From Pontibacter cellulosilyticus (GTDB taxonomy: Bacteria; Bacteroidota; Bacteroidia; Cytophagales; Hymenobacteraceae): a stretch of 64,000 nucleotides of DNA. The stretch covers positions 372,001 to 436,000 of the forward strand of contig NZ_JACRVF010000003.1 of the NCBI RefSeq assembly GCF_014306105.1, in the 5' to 3' direction. Below the pieces are notes generated by a model. It had not been told where the DNA came from. It did no database searches and saw only the letters and a list, made by a program, of their open reading frames with translations. A program made the translations under genes and the position numbers. Shown here piece by piece: positions 1-8,708 of the stretch. Each line of letters starts with the position of its first letter. The stretch's first letter is position 1.

Positions 1-84
1 ACCGGGGCAACTGCAGAACAGCTATCATCGGCTGCCCTGCCAGCATTATTTGGGGTGGTGCAGCAGTTTTCCATACTTAAATAA
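1..84 (+). CDS. C-terminal end of an unidentified protein (partial)
   Basis: Frame 1 is open from the first base and closes with TAA at 82-84, giving 27 codons that end in the residues GVVQQFSILK. The start lies outside the window. The remnant is too short to assign to a family, and it could be a chance open frame. Its orientation is convergent with the ArsI-like gene that follows, and a weak inverted repeat sits between the two stop codons, which fits two genes ending here. Confidence 0.4.
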   Translation, partial: TGATAEQLSSAALPALFGVVQQFSILK

Positions 85-101
85 ACGAAAATAAAATAAA
101 T

Positions 102-144
102 ATAGCAGCAACAGCAAGTATAAACAACCTGCCGTCGCTGCTAT
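102..144. terminator. possible bidirectional terminator
   Basis: ATAGCAGC at 102-109 can pair with GCTGCTAT at 137-144 around a 27-nt loop. It lies between two convergent stop codons (84 and 173). The stem is short and there is no clear T-tract, so this is weak. Confidence 0.3.
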
Positions 145-172
145 TGATGTGTTTTATTTTGTACTAAATGGC

Positions 173-586
173 TTATACTGTCTCTGTTATTGTAGCTTTA
201 GCGTTTGCACCCTCTCCGTATACCGTAGCCTCCCCGAAAGTATAAAACGCCTCCCAGTCTACGCCTTGCGGGTCTGTTATCCACGATTTCTCCGACTTAG
301 CATAGCAGCAGGTGCATTTTCCCTCTTCTCGGATAGCGCCTTTTGCCTTCTTTAAACGGCCATACACTTCTGCTAATTCTTCTTCGCTCTCGGCCTGAAT
401 ACCTAAGTGCTCTATACCTGCATTATCAGGGTGAAGAGAAATGGCAAAATTTATCCGCGGGTCTTCCAGCATCCACTTAGCGTAGTCTTCTTTCAGAACA
501 ATTGGGGTAGTGCCAAAGAGGGCTGTATAAAAAGCAACCGACTCATTCAACTCTTTTACTCTTACATTAACGTGAAATCTTTTCAT
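173..586 (-). CDS. arsI: ArsI/CadI-family VOC dioxygenase (organoarsenical or heavy-metal resistance)
   Basis: This 137-residue protein has the vicinal-oxygen-chelate fold. ArsI enzymes are Fe(II) dioxygenases that break the C-As bond of trivalent organoarsenicals; CadI is the cadmium-inducible relative. The likely metal triad is visible as H5 (MKRFH), H60 (IEHLGI) and E112 (DWEAF). The family's hallmark cysteines are in GKCTCCYAKSEKSW, with the vicinal pair C93-C94, spaced as in characterised ArsI. The start is supported by AAAGGAGA about 7 nt upstream, an unusual Shine-Dalgarno in this AT-rich Bacteroidetes context. No ArsR, ArsB or ArsM gene is visible next to it, so the substrate is inferred from motifs only. 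Conversion of another metal or xenobiotic adduct is possible. Confidence 0.82.
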   Translation of the reverse strand: MKRFHVNVRVKELNESVAFYTALFGTTPIVLKEDYAKWMLEDPRINFAISLHPDNAGIEHLGIQAESEEELAEVYGRLKKAKGAIREEGKCTCCYAKSEKSWITDPQGVDWEAFYTFGEATVYGEGANAKATITETV

Positions 587-671
587 GGCTTGTCTCCTTT
601 CCGGTTTTTATTTATAACCTGATGACGGAGCCATCCTGAAAAAGACGCAGCCTTTTGCAAAAAATTTACAT

Positions 672-690
672 AAGACTGTTATTCAGTCTT
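672..690. promoter_or_regulatory. 7-bp inverted repeat between two minus-strand genes
   Basis: AAGACTG at 672-678 and CAGTCTT at 684-690 are separated by TTATT. The site is 18 nt beyond the stop of the DUF3857 protein and about 85 nt upstream of the ArsI-like start. It could be a weak terminator for the former or an operator for the latter; the sequence alone does not decide. Confidence 0.3.
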
Positions 691-708
691 ATATCTTTAA
701 AACAGAGG

Positions 709-2598
709 CTAAGGGATATTCTTCACAAACACTACCTGCTGAGAATCCCCTTTAATGATCTGGTTTAGAAACTCTATATATTTTGGATAAAGGTCTTTGC
801 TGTAAGTGCCTTTGCCCATTTGAAGCGATCTAATGTATGTTACTCTCTGGCCGTCTACTTTTATACTTGTTTTGTACTCGCCAAACTCCGACTTGTGTAC
901 CGCATCCTGTGGCTTATGCTCCAATGTGTAGCCTGTTGGCAACTCATACGTTATGGTATCCAAATCCAGGAAGGCCATAGAGCGAACGACATTTGTTTTG
1001 CGGTTTTCGAGCGGCTCAGGGGCATAGCTCCACTTGTTCATCAGGTTCAACGTTAAAAACATACGCTTTCCGCTAATAGTGGCGCTCTGCCGCAGGTCCA
1101 GTTCCAGTTTTTCAGTAACAGATGGCAAGCGCTCCTTCTTCTGCTCCAGCGTGAAGTTAGTGATTTCGAAAGCCGGGATTTTAGTTTGCTGATAGATCCA
1201 CTTCTTTTGCTCATCAGGCTTGTAATGGTGCATCACATCGCTGCGCGACTCCTGCTGCAGGCCTGTGTATAACGTTGATACAATTGCTTTGCCATTGCCT
1301 TTATCGTCGAGTTTTACGCTAATGGTTCGGCGCTGCACATTCTCATTAATACCATAATCAGGGGTTTTTATCAGTTTGCCTCCTTCAGGGGTAACTAATA
1401 AAGCATGGCGGCTGCCTGTGTGGCTACCATTGTACCCGGCTGCAACATCCTGGCTGGTGCACTCCAACCAGATGCCGTTATCGCCATTTGGCACATACAG
1501 CAGTACGTGGTTAAACTGACTGCTGGGGAAATCAGTCAGGATGTCATCTTCATCATCGCCGGCACGTATCAGGGCCTGATAAGAGTTAACACCCACCGCC
1601 TTTAGCATTGCTTGTGTATAGTTTGTAAGTGCTTTACAATCGCCATAACCTTTAGCATCAACAAAGCTTGCCTCGAAAGGCTGCCAACCACCTATACCTA
1701 GCTGTATAGAAACGTAGCGTGTTTTGCCTTGCAGGTACTCATATACTTTCTGTATCTTCTCTTCCGGAGTTTTAGCGCCTGCTACCATGCTCTGCAGTTT
1801 CAGTACTGTCTCGGCAGGCAACGCGTCGCGGCCTTGGTTTAATTTGTCTATAAACTGGCCATAGCTTTTCCAGCTATCCATATTGCCCTGATAGCCATCT
1901 ACTTCAAATTCAGTAGGCGCTGTGCGTACGATGGGCACCAGTTCTTCCAACCCGGCTCCAGATGGCTCCTTACGTACTGGATTCAAATCTTTTACCTCCC
2001 ACAAGTATACATCATGTGTAGCGGTAGCCTCCTGTTTTACTTTTGCAGCCAGATTTTTTTCGTGATAACGCAGCTTCATACCTTTTGGCATTTCTACACG
2101 CAGACTTGCCGATTCTACCTTTAGGTTCTCCTCGTCCAGTGGTATCCACATCGGATAGAACATCATGTTCTTTGAGGTAGTTTGGTACTCGTACTCTACG
2201 GTATAGGGATATGTAATGTGGATCAGATCAGCAACTTTTACTCTATTGTCATCAAACAAAGAGCTGTTAGACACTGCACTTACATCCTTAATATCGCTAT
2301 TCTTAAGCTGTTTTACTTTTTTGCCGTTCGCATCGTAAAGGGTGCCTTTTATAGTGTTAACCTTACTCAGTTTATCATACGGTACATAAAGCTTGGCGCG
2401 ATGGTCACCGTTCGGGTTAAGTATAGTTATTTTTGTTTTAACGGTAGTGGTAGCGTTGTTTATAGCGTTTACTGTAAAAACAGTCTCCTCAGACCGGATG
2501 ATAATATTTGGTTTGTCTTCGGCTTCTGCTGTTACTATGCCTGCCGCTAAGTATAAAAAGCCGGCAACAAGCATCTTCAGAGTATAGATGTGCCTCAT
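709..2598 (-). CDS. secreted DUF3857 / transglutaminase-like protein with intact catalytic Cys
   Basis: This 629-residue protein has an N-terminal signal peptide (about 1-26), then an all-beta DUF3857 region (about 40-215), a transglutaminase-like core (about 265-390) and a C-terminal beta domain. The core has the papain-like nucleophile in GYGDCKAL (C321) and the histidine in FNHVLLYV (H364), so it could be a peptidase or a transglutaminase acting in the periplasm or at the cell surface. Members are common in Bacteroidetes but few are biochemically characterised. It lies downstream of a second gene of the same architecture on the same strand, with a terminator-like hairpin in the 87-nt gap. 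The two probably arose by duplication; only this copy keeps the active-site residues. Confidence 0.85.
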   Translation of the reverse strand: MRHIYTLKMLVAGFLYLAAGIVTAEAEDKPNIIIRSEETVFTVNAINNATTTVKTKITILNPNGDHRAKLYVPYDKLSKVNTIKGTLYDANGKKVKQLKNSDIKDVSAVSNSSLFDDNRVKVADLIHITYPYTVEYEYQTTSKNMMFYPMWIPLDEENLKVESASLRVEMPKGMKLRYHEKNLAAKVKQEATATHDVYLWEVKDLNPVRKEPSGAGLEELVPIVRTAPTEFEVDGYQGNMDSWKSYGQFIDKLNQGRDALPAETVLKLQSMVAGAKTPEEKIQKVYEYLQGKTRYVSIQLGIGGWQPFEASFVDAKGYGDCKALTNYTQAMLKAVGVNSYQALIRAGDDEDDILTDFPSSQFNHVLLYVPNGDNGIWLECTSQDVAAGYNGSHTGSRHALLVTPEGGKLIKTPDYGINENVQRRTISVKLDDKGNGKAIVSTLYTGLQQESRSDVMHHYKPDEQKKWIYQQTKIPAFEITNFTLEQKKERLPSVTEKLELDLRQSATISGKRMFLTLNLMNKWSYAPEPLENRKTNVVRSMAFLDLDTITYELPTGYTLEHKPQDAVHKSEFGEYKTSIKVDGQRVTYIRSLQMGKGTYSKDLYPKYIEFLNQIIKGDSQQVVFVKNIP

Positions 2599-2624
2599 TT
2601 TGTGGTATTTTAAATTTAGAAAAA

Positions 2625-2676
2625 AAGCTCTGGGTCTATCTTATAATAAAGTCTTATTAAGACAGACCCGGAGCTT
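2625..2676 (-). terminator. terminator hairpin after the upstream DUF3857 gene
   Basis: A 13-bp stem, 2625-2637 (AAGCTCTGGGTCT) with 2664-2676, has one G-U-type mismatch and a 26-nt loop. On the minus strand it follows the stop codon at 2686 by 9 nt and runs into a T-rich stretch. Confidence 0.55.
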
Positions 2677-2685
2677 AAGCAGCTA

Positions 2686-4650
2686 TTATCTACTTGCTGT
2701 GGCAACTTTTTTAATTACAAGCTGCTCTGCATGTTTGGCCACAATTTGATTATAGAACTCTTTTAGGTAAGGATACTCTGTTGCGTAAAACACTGCTTTG
2801 TTAATGTTGATCTTACTCATAATCTGCACCTGGTTACCTTCTCTTTCCACGAGATACATAAAGCGGCCATGCCCTTCAGGTAAGTTAACAGCGATGTTTT
2901 TAGGCGCTTCGTCTATTTCGTAGCCTTCTGGTAGTGTAAAGCGGCAAATGTATGTTTCGTCTATAGGAGTTGCAAAGTCTACCGGATACATGCGTTCCTT
3001 TAGCTTAAAAGGATTCTCCTTCTCTCCGTGACCCATCATTGGGTTTAAGTAAATTACATCGTTTACCTGTCCACTGCCCCCGGCAGTAAGGTTGTAGGTT
3101 AGGTTTAAGGAGTTGCCTAGTTCATTAAGGTTCTCAATCTTGGGCTTGCCAACTTTCAGGTTACCCACCTCTTTTGCCAGCTTTTCCATATACTTGTCTT
3201 CACCCTCTTCTTTTATTGTTTTGCGCATGTATAGGGCATTGTATCCACCAGCCGACTCTGTTCCTGTACCGGTTATATCACCTTGATTATTGATAGCTAG
3301 GTCTGCGCTAAACAACTTTATGTAATTGGATGCAGGCTTAATATCTACCCAACGATGATCGGTTTTCTTTACCAGTCTTCCCATACCATTCAGGCATCTT
3401 ACCGGAAGCATACCGGCAGGTAGAAGCGGTTCTGTAGCATCCAGGAAATATTCTTTATCCCCAATTTTAACATGTGTCACTACATAATTAAATTTGGTAA
3501 GCATAGGTGGGCCATGGCGCAACTGCCCGTTATCGCGAGTGCTTAGTAGTACCGGAGAGGCATCTAATCCTGCTTCTAACAGCATAGATGTCATAAGCAG
3601 GTTAATTTCAGGTACACTTCCGGTTCCAGACTCATATACTTTGCGGATAGGGTCTTTTGTGTAAATGCCATACTTGCCATTCCAGGTCATGCGTTTTCTG
3701 ACCAATTCATAGATAGCATTCATCTGCTGCTCCGGCTCCTTGTTCTTAGCCATCAGGGCTGCCAGTGTTTCTTTAAAGAAGCCGTTCCTTTTTAGCTGTA
3801 TACCAAAATCTTCGTTCTCCAGCAGCTTCTTGGTTACATCGTCCCAATTACCAGTCATTACGCGCACAGGCTCGTTCGGAAATCTAACCCGCTCTAGCTC
3901 AAATTCTATTTTTGACTGATAATCACTTAGAGTGGTAATGTACTTTTCGCCTTTTAGGGCTGGCACATCTTTCATAATCCAATAGTATTCATTGTTCTGT
4001 ACCTTGGTTATGTTTTCCATGGCGCTGCTTTGCTTGGTATCGTCTACAGACAAATAGCCTTGCATCAGGAACTTGTAGTCAAAATACTCAGGTATCTGAG
4101 CCCTGTACTCACTGTAGACAACCGGAATGGAATGCTGAAACTCCCATTCCCGCATTGTATAAACAAAGTCTGAGTAGATAGTATAGTTTATGTCCAACAC
4201 AGAGCCCTCCTTTACATTGGGCAACGAAAACTTTTTCAGGTGTTTATACTCTGATTGTTTTTCATCAAAAACATCCTTCGACTCCAGCTTAACTTTCTGT
4301 TCTTTCCCGTCTACTAGGTTAAAAGTATAAGCTTTAATGTTGCTCACTTTTTCCTTGGTTGTACCATTTATATAGTATGGCACCGTAACATTTGCCCAGT
4401 CGTAACCAGCTTTTTTGAGAATTTTGATGCGGATATGGCGCTCAAAAACGACTTGTATTTTCTCGTTAAAAGCGAATTTAGTACTACCGTGGTCATAAAG
4501 TATAACGGCTGCCGCACTAGTATCTTTGTCATAAGACATCATTCGCAGTTCTGCTTCCTCAACTTTACCAAAGCGTTTCTGAGGGTTTTGCGCATAGCAA
4601 ATAAAGCAGCACAATAAAAAAAGGGATGTAAGAGTAAACTTTGTTTTCAT
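2686..4650 (-). CDS. secreted DUF3857 protein with degenerate transglutaminase core
   Basis: From the ATG at 4650 the protein has 654 residues. A TTG two codons upstream is possible but less likely, because the ATG gives a clean signal peptide (MKTKFTLTSLFLLCCFICYAQ, positions 1-21 with one more residue). The layout matches the neighbour: DUF3857-type beta domain, transglutaminase-like fold (about 300-410), C-terminal beta domain. The nucleophile position reads GTGSVPEINLL where the neighbour reads GYGDCKALTNY, so Cys is replaced by Val (about residue 346). The histidine position is Tyr (FNYVVTHV). Only the acidic position (FLDATEP) remains. It is therefore probably non-enzymatic, perhaps a binding or scaffold protein at the cell surface. 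Confidence 0.8.
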   Translation of the reverse strand: MKTKFTLTSLFLLCCFICYAQNPQKRFGKVEEAELRMMSYDKDTSAAAVILYDHGSTKFAFNEKIQVVFERHIRIKILKKAGYDWANVTVPYYINGTTKEKVSNIKAYTFNLVDGKEQKVKLESKDVFDEKQSEYKHLKKFSLPNVKEGSVLDINYTIYSDFVYTMREWEFQHSIPVVYSEYRAQIPEYFDYKFLMQGYLSVDDTKQSSAMENITKVQNNEYYWIMKDVPALKGEKYITTLSDYQSKIEFELERVRFPNEPVRVMTGNWDDVTKKLLENEDFGIQLKRNGFFKETLAALMAKNKEPEQQMNAIYELVRKRMTWNGKYGIYTKDPIRKVYESGTGSVPEINLLMTSMLLEAGLDASPVLLSTRDNGQLRHGPPMLTKFNYVVTHVKIGDKEYFLDATEPLLPAGMLPVRCLNGMGRLVKKTDHRWVDIKPASNYIKLFSADLAINNQGDITGTGTESAGGYNALYMRKTIKEEGEDKYMEKLAKEVGNLKVGKPKIENLNELGNSLNLTYNLTAGGSGQVNDVIYLNPMMGHGEKENPFKLKERMYPVDFATPIDETYICRFTLPEGYEIDEAPKNIAVNLPEGHGRFMYLVEREGNQVQIMSKININKAVFYATEYPYLKEFYNQIVAKHAEQLVIKKVATASR

Positions 4651-4854
4651 AGGCAATAAATAAATTTTTCAAAAGGGAGATAATTTGTAGTGATTTTGAG
4701 CAAGAAGTGTGTTACAATAATTCCTGTATTTTAACTTCAAACAAACACTAACATAAATAAAACATTATATTACTATATAGACAATGTTTTAGACAACTTT
4801 ATTTATCCGATGTTATCCACTGTAAGTAATATTGACAGGAACCAGGCTTATATA

Positions 4855-5583
4855 ATGTATTTACTTAAACCCATTTTAGCCACAACAAGAAAGCTACTGT
4901 TACTTTTTTTGCTTTGCACTTGCACTGTATCTCTAGCTCAAGGCAAGGCTAGTGACCGCAAGGCCCTAAAGGCGAAAACAGCTATGATAAAAGCTTCAGG
5001 AGGTGAAAAAGCTTTAAATGCTATTAATCTTTTTAGCTACTCTATTCTAAAAACTTCCTATGGTACTGATACTATTACAACTCGAACTGATTATATTTTA
5101 GATTTAAGCCGACAGTATGTGGAGGAGAAGCAGTTTACTGATATCGACTCTACAATTAGATGGACTGATGCTACCGGTGCATGGATTATACTGAATGGCA
5201 ATAAGTCAAAACTGCCAGAGGATGAAATCAAGCGATTGCAGCGCATACTGCTCACAAATTTTATATCTATGCTCAAAAACGATGCACTAGAGTACGTGTA
5301 TAAAGAAAGTACTTCTTATAAAGGCAAGACTGTTGATATAATAAAAGTATATACCCCCAGCAGACAGAATTTAGTACTGGATCTTTTTATAGATAGTGAG
5401 AATGGCCAAATACTTACGTCATCTAAGCCTGATCCAGAAACAGGCAAGTATTCTTATTATGCCGATGAACTAGATTACCAGCATATTGGTGAAGGTGTGA
5501 AATTTCCTTTGGTTTACCAAGTGTGGATTGGAGGTAAAATAGTAACCGAAGGACGATTTATGGATGTGGTAGTAAGAAAATAA
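4855..5583 (+). CDS. secreted/periplasmic protein of unknown function, lipoprotein-carrier-like layout
   Basis: From the ATG at 4855 the protein has 242 residues and starts with a hydrophobic signal peptide ending near SLAQG. An in-frame ATG at 4810 would add 15 polar residues ahead of it and is less likely. The mature part is rich in beta-strand patterns (for example TDYILDLSRQYV and GKTVDIIKVYTP), the kind seen in periplasmic lipoprotein-sorting (LolA-like) folds, but no diagnostic motif is visible. It has no catalytic signature that I recognise. It stands alone on the plus strand, divergent from the DUF3857 gene, and its TAA stop is built into a long terminator hairpin. Confidence 0.65.
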   Translation: MYLLKPILATTRKLLLLFLLCTCTVSLAQGKASDRKALKAKTAMIKASGGEKALNAINLFSYSILKTSYGTDTITTRTDYILDLSRQYVEEKQFTDIDSTIRWTDATGAWIILNGNKSKLPEDEIKRLQRILLTNFISMLKNDALEYVYKESTSYKGKTVDIIKVYTPSRQNLVLDLFIDSENGQILTSSKPDPETGKYSYYADELDYQHIGEGVKFPLVYQVWIGGKIVTEGRFMDVVVRK

Positions 5584-5643
5584 ACCAAAGCGGCGGCCAA
5601 GGGTGATTAGTTGTAAGGCTAAAAGCGCCGCCGCTTTGGTTTA
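5581..5643. terminator. 17-bp perfect hairpin containing a stop codon
   Basis: Positions 5581-5597 (TAAACCAAAGCGGCGGC) pair perfectly with 5627-5643 across a 29-nt loop. The TAA stop of the plus-strand gene is the first base triplet of the stem. The opposite stop, at 5646, is 2 nt away, so this probably ends both convergent transcripts. Confidence 0.75.
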
Positions 5644-5645
5644 TT

Positions 5646-6014
5646 CTATAGGAAGGATGAATAATTAACTTTGTTTTTCCAGAAGTTGCGGCAAGCTTCG
5701 CGCTGTTCCTCTATGAATTTGGAATCTCGCTTTAATTCTTTCCAATTTCCAAGTCCAAGCCGCTCACATAATCTGAAGAAGCTATCGCCTTGGTTCTTCT
5801 GACCTTTTGTTTGAACGAGGCTGCTTAGCAAGGGTCTACCGTTCTTGTACTCACTCTCTGATATTTCATCAATAACTTCTGTAAGCATTGATTTTTCGTA
5901 GGAGTTTTCGAGGTTAAGGCCTAGCTCGGCTTCGTAAATAAGGTTTTGGAAGGTCATCAGATTAGCCCTGCCGCGAGCTACTTGAATGAGTTTCTTTCGT
6001 ACGCGTGTATTCAT
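5646..6014 (-). CDS. small protein of unknown function
   Basis: This protein has 122 residues, is mostly helical and basic at the N-terminus, and shows no signal peptide or membrane segment. The central motif GRPLLSSLVQTKGQ followed by GDSFFRLCERLGLG resembles, from memory, a loosely defined family of small bacterial proteins with an RPxLSxLV ... GxxFFxLxxxLG core; I know no function for it. It is a single-gene unit facing the plus-strand secreted protein and sharing its terminator. The 167-nt gap upstream shows no recognisable promoter. A link to mobile DNA is possible but unsupported here. Confidence 0.5.
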   Translation of the reverse strand: MNTRVRKKLIQVARGRANLMTFQNLIYEAELGLNLENSYEKSMLTEVIDEISESEYKNGRPLLSSLVQTKGQKNQGDSFFRLCERLGLGNWKELKRDSKFIEEQREACRNFWKNKVNYSSFL

Positions 6015-6181
6015 GGTATGAAAAGTATTTAGAGACAGACAAGCTTTAGCAGGAGGCTAAGTAGCCCAAAGCATTGCCCATGTTTAAAATAAAAGATCTA
6101 TATATTAAATTTAACGTATCTTTTGCCGGAATGGTTTCGTAGGAAGCGCGATTTAACGTATAAACGTTAGAAACAGTTTAA

Positions 6182-6967
6182 TTATTTTGTTTCCAGCTGC
6201 AGTCTTGGCTGCTTTTCAGAAAGGTATTTCCAGTATCGTTTGGGGATGTGCCTCAAGTGTAACTTCGGATTTTTCCGCTCTGGAATGTTTACGTGGTCAA
6301 AGTATACTTGCCATAGCTGCTTATACTTGTCTTCCTCCTCCGAAAAGATATTATTTGCCGCTGAACTGGTACGCTTATCTGGCTGTGACTCCAGATTTAC
6401 CAGCGTTACTGCGTTTAAATCGTAAAAGGCGCCGTACTTGCGCTGCGTGTCATAAATAACCCACCGCTGATCTGCATAGCGCTTTTCAAAGTGTTGGATA
6501 ATCAGGGGCAGCACATTAAAATCAGGAGAGATGGTGGCATAGTATAAATCATCTGCCGTTTTCTGGAATCGCACAAAGGCCTCCATACGGTGCTTCTCCC
6601 TGAACATTTGCTTTGCTGCCTGCTGCACCCGCAACACACATGAAGCGGCGTAGTTGTCTTCTATACATTCTTTAGAATCTATAGCCAGCTTCATATAATC
6701 AAACAGCAGCATCTCGAACCCCGGTTGCTCCCACAGGTATGTATGATATAAGGCCTTAAGCGCACCAACCGATAGCTTCTTCTGTAGGCCTTTCCATACA
6801 CGGCTTACTTTTTCCTCGTCGGTGGTTACGGCTATGTTCTGGCCAAACATACTTGGCTGCGCCAGATGCTCCTGCTCAATGGTATGGGGCCAGGTTTTGC
6901 GCTCGTAAGCCTCAAACACTACTGTCAGCAGTCCTTCAAAAGTGCCGTCGTAAGTGTAAAGCCCCAT
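6182..6967 (-). CDS. DUF4130 protein, partner of radical SAM DNA-repair-type enzyme (TIGR03915 type)
   Basis: From the ATG at 6967 the protein has 261 residues starting MGLYTYDGTFEGLL, the usual N-terminus of this family. A longer frame reaches 7012 but would overlap the preceding small gene. The C-terminal block with DPKLHLRHIP-like sequence (here NPKLHLRHIPKRYWKYL) and FVRFQKT are typical of DUF4130, which occurs alone or fused to uracil-DNA-glycosylase-like domains. Its gene is almost always next to a radical SAM gene, as here. The pair is predicted to modify or repair DNA, but to my knowledge the reaction is unproven. It is the last gene of a three-gene minus-strand operon. Confidence 0.85.
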   Translation of the reverse strand: MGLYTYDGTFEGLLTVVFEAYERKTWPHTIEQEHLAQPSMFGQNIAVTTDEEKVSRVWKGLQKKLSVGALKALYHTYLWEQPGFEMLLFDYMKLAIDSKECIEDNYAASCVLRVQQAAKQMFREKHRMEAFVRFQKTADDLYYATISPDFNVLPLIIQHFEKRYADQRWVIYDTQRKYGAFYDLNAVTLVNLESQPDKRTSSAANNIFSEEEDKYKQLWQVYFDHVNIPERKNPKLHLRHIPKRYWKYLSEKQPRLQLETK

Positions 6968-6974
6968 AGTAATT

Positions 6975-7181
6975 TTATTTGTGGCTGTTTGTTCCTGCCT
7001 TGCTTTTCTCACCGCCCTCTGCCTGCATCCTCGACGAAAGGTTCTTCAGCTGTGGCACCAGCATATTCAGTTTGCAGTAAAGGGAAACACGGGCTACTTT
7101 CTGGTTTTTTCTCATGACTATAACTTTCTTAGCTTGTATGGTTTGACTCGTATTAGATGATTTCTTTTTATTGGAGGCCAT
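6975..7181 (-). CDS. small basic protein between radical SAM and DUF4130 genes
   Basis: This 68-residue protein is strongly basic, with Lys/Arg clusters at both ends (ASNKKKSS, KNQKVARVS) and no signal peptide or membrane segment. It starts 17 nt after the radical SAM stop codon and ends 7 nt before the DUF4130 start, so it fits the operon too neatly to be chance. I recognise no family. A nucleic-acid-binding accessory role would suit its charge and its neighbours, but that is inference. Confidence 0.5.
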   Translation of the reverse strand: MASNKKKSSNTSQTIQAKKVIVMRKNQKVARVSLYCKLNMLVPQLKNLSSRMQAEGGEKSKAGTNSHK

Positions 7182-7198
7182 GGCACTAATAATAAAAT

Positions 7199-8464
7199 TT
7201 AGCCTACTTGTTTAAACAAGTCCAACTGCTGCGTTAGCAGGGAACTTCTCACTGAGCCGTCACCAAACAGAATGCGGCGCTTCAGGGTCTGAGAATCAAA
7301 GTCCTGACGATACATTGTTTTTGTCTGGCAGGTGATAAAATATTTTGCACGTTTAAGCACCACTCCCATCTGGCGCAGGTTATCGAAGTTAAGCGGTGTA
7401 AACCGCCTTGCCGACACTATTTTCTTTGCCGACTTTACTCCTATTCCCGGCACGCGCAAGATCATCTCATAATCGGCAGTATTAATCTCTACCGGGAACA
7501 TGTGGCGGTTTCGTAATGCCCAACCTAATTTTGGGTCAATATCAAGGTCGAGGTGTGGGTTTTGCTCATCTACTATCTCCTGCACGTTAAACCCATAGAA
7601 GCGCATTAGCCAGTCGGCTTGGTAAATGCGATTTTCACGGATAATGGGCGGCTCTGTTATAATAGGCAACCTGTTGTCGCTACTGATAGGCACATAGCCG
7701 GAGTAGTAAACACGCTTTAGACTATAGTCTTTGTAAAGCTGGTTAGACAGCTGCAGAATCTGGTGGTCGTTCTCGGCAGATGCGCCAACTATAAGCTGTG
7801 TACTCTGCCCCGCCGGAGCAAACGCCGGCGCCGACTTAAACAGCTGTTTTTCCTCTTTTGCAAGTATAAGTTGATCTTTAATGCTACCCATCGGCAGCAA
7901 TATCTCTGAGTAGTTCTTCTCCGGGGCAAGTTGCTGCAGACTCATTTCAGAGGGTAACTCAATGTTTACACTTAACCTATCAGCGTACAAACCTGCCTCC
8001 TTTATGAGTTCGTCGCTGGCTCCAGGGATGGTCTTCAGATGGATATATCCATTAAACTTTTCCTCCTGACGCAGCTTTTTAGCCACACGCACCAACCGCT
8101 CCATCGTATAGTCAGCATTTTTGAAAATGCCTGAGCTCAGAAAGAGTCCCTCTATGTAGTTTCGGCGGTAAAAGTTGACAGTAAGATCCACTACTTCCTG
8201 CACCGTAAATGCAGCCCGCTTTACATCGTTGCTTTTGCGGGTAACACAGTAAGCACAGTCGAATATGCAATGGTTAGTAAGCAGTATCTTCAGCAGTGAA
8301 ACGCAACGACCGTCTTCAGTATAGCTATGGCAAATTCCCATGCCTTCAGCATTACCTAATCCTTTATTCTCATTTTTGCGTTTTCCACCGCTGGATGAGC
8401 AGGAAACATCATACTTGGCAGCATCTGCTAATATCTTTAGTTTCTCAGTTATTCTGCTTTCCAT
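7199..8464 (-). CDS. putative DNA modification/repair radical SAM protein (TIGR03916 type)
   Basis: This 421-residue protein binds a 4Fe-4S cluster through the CxxxCxxC motif in NHCIFDCAYC (C66, C70, C73) and should generate a 5'-deoxyadenosyl radical. The C-terminus holds a helix-hairpin-helix motif (LRVPGIGVKSAKKIV, about residues 338-352) typical of non-specific DNA binding. The N-terminal CHSYTEDGRC segment adds further conserved cysteines. The family is related in layout to spore photoproduct lyase but its substrate is unknown. It is the first gene of the operon with the small basic protein and DUF4130, so it probably works on DNA with them. The start is the ATG at 8464 with no Shine-Dalgarno. 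Confidence 0.87.
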   Translation of the reverse strand: MESRITEKLKILADAAKYDVSCSSSGGKRKNENKGLGNAEGMGICHSYTEDGRCVSLLKILLTNHCIFDCAYCVTRKSNDVKRAAFTVQEVVDLTVNFYRRNYIEGLFLSSGIFKNADYTMERLVRVAKKLRQEEKFNGYIHLKTIPGASDELIKEAGLYADRLSVNIELPSEMSLQQLAPEKNYSEILLPMGSIKDQLILAKEEKQLFKSAPAFAPAGQSTQLIVGASAENDHQILQLSNQLYKDYSLKRVYYSGYVPISSDNRLPIITEPPIIRENRIYQADWLMRFYGFNVQEIVDEQNPHLDLDIDPKLGWALRNRHMFPVEINTADYEMILRVPGIGVKSAKKIVSARRFTPLNFDNLRQMGVVLKRAKYFITCQTKTMYRQDFDSQTLKRRILFGDGSVRSSLLTQQLDLFKQVG

Positions 8465-8708
8465 TTACTTTACATTTTTGTTTCTGCAACGGTTTAAAGA
8501 TAACACTTTATAGCTTAATCACCCAATATTATTAGCAATTTTTATAAACCTACTTATCAACAATTCTAATTATGCTAATACATTTAGCAAAAACCATCTG
8601 AGACAGCCAACCCAAAATTGCTCTCTATTTAAAATCGGCAACGTTACCACACATCTGCAGTATTAATTCGTTATATTAGAAAGATTAATTATTCCGCTAC
8701 CCGTACCC

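Noticed and set aside
149-355. 68-codon plus-strand frame opposite the ArsI-like gene
   Set aside because: It is antisense to a conserved protein; the cysteine-rich translation is by chance.
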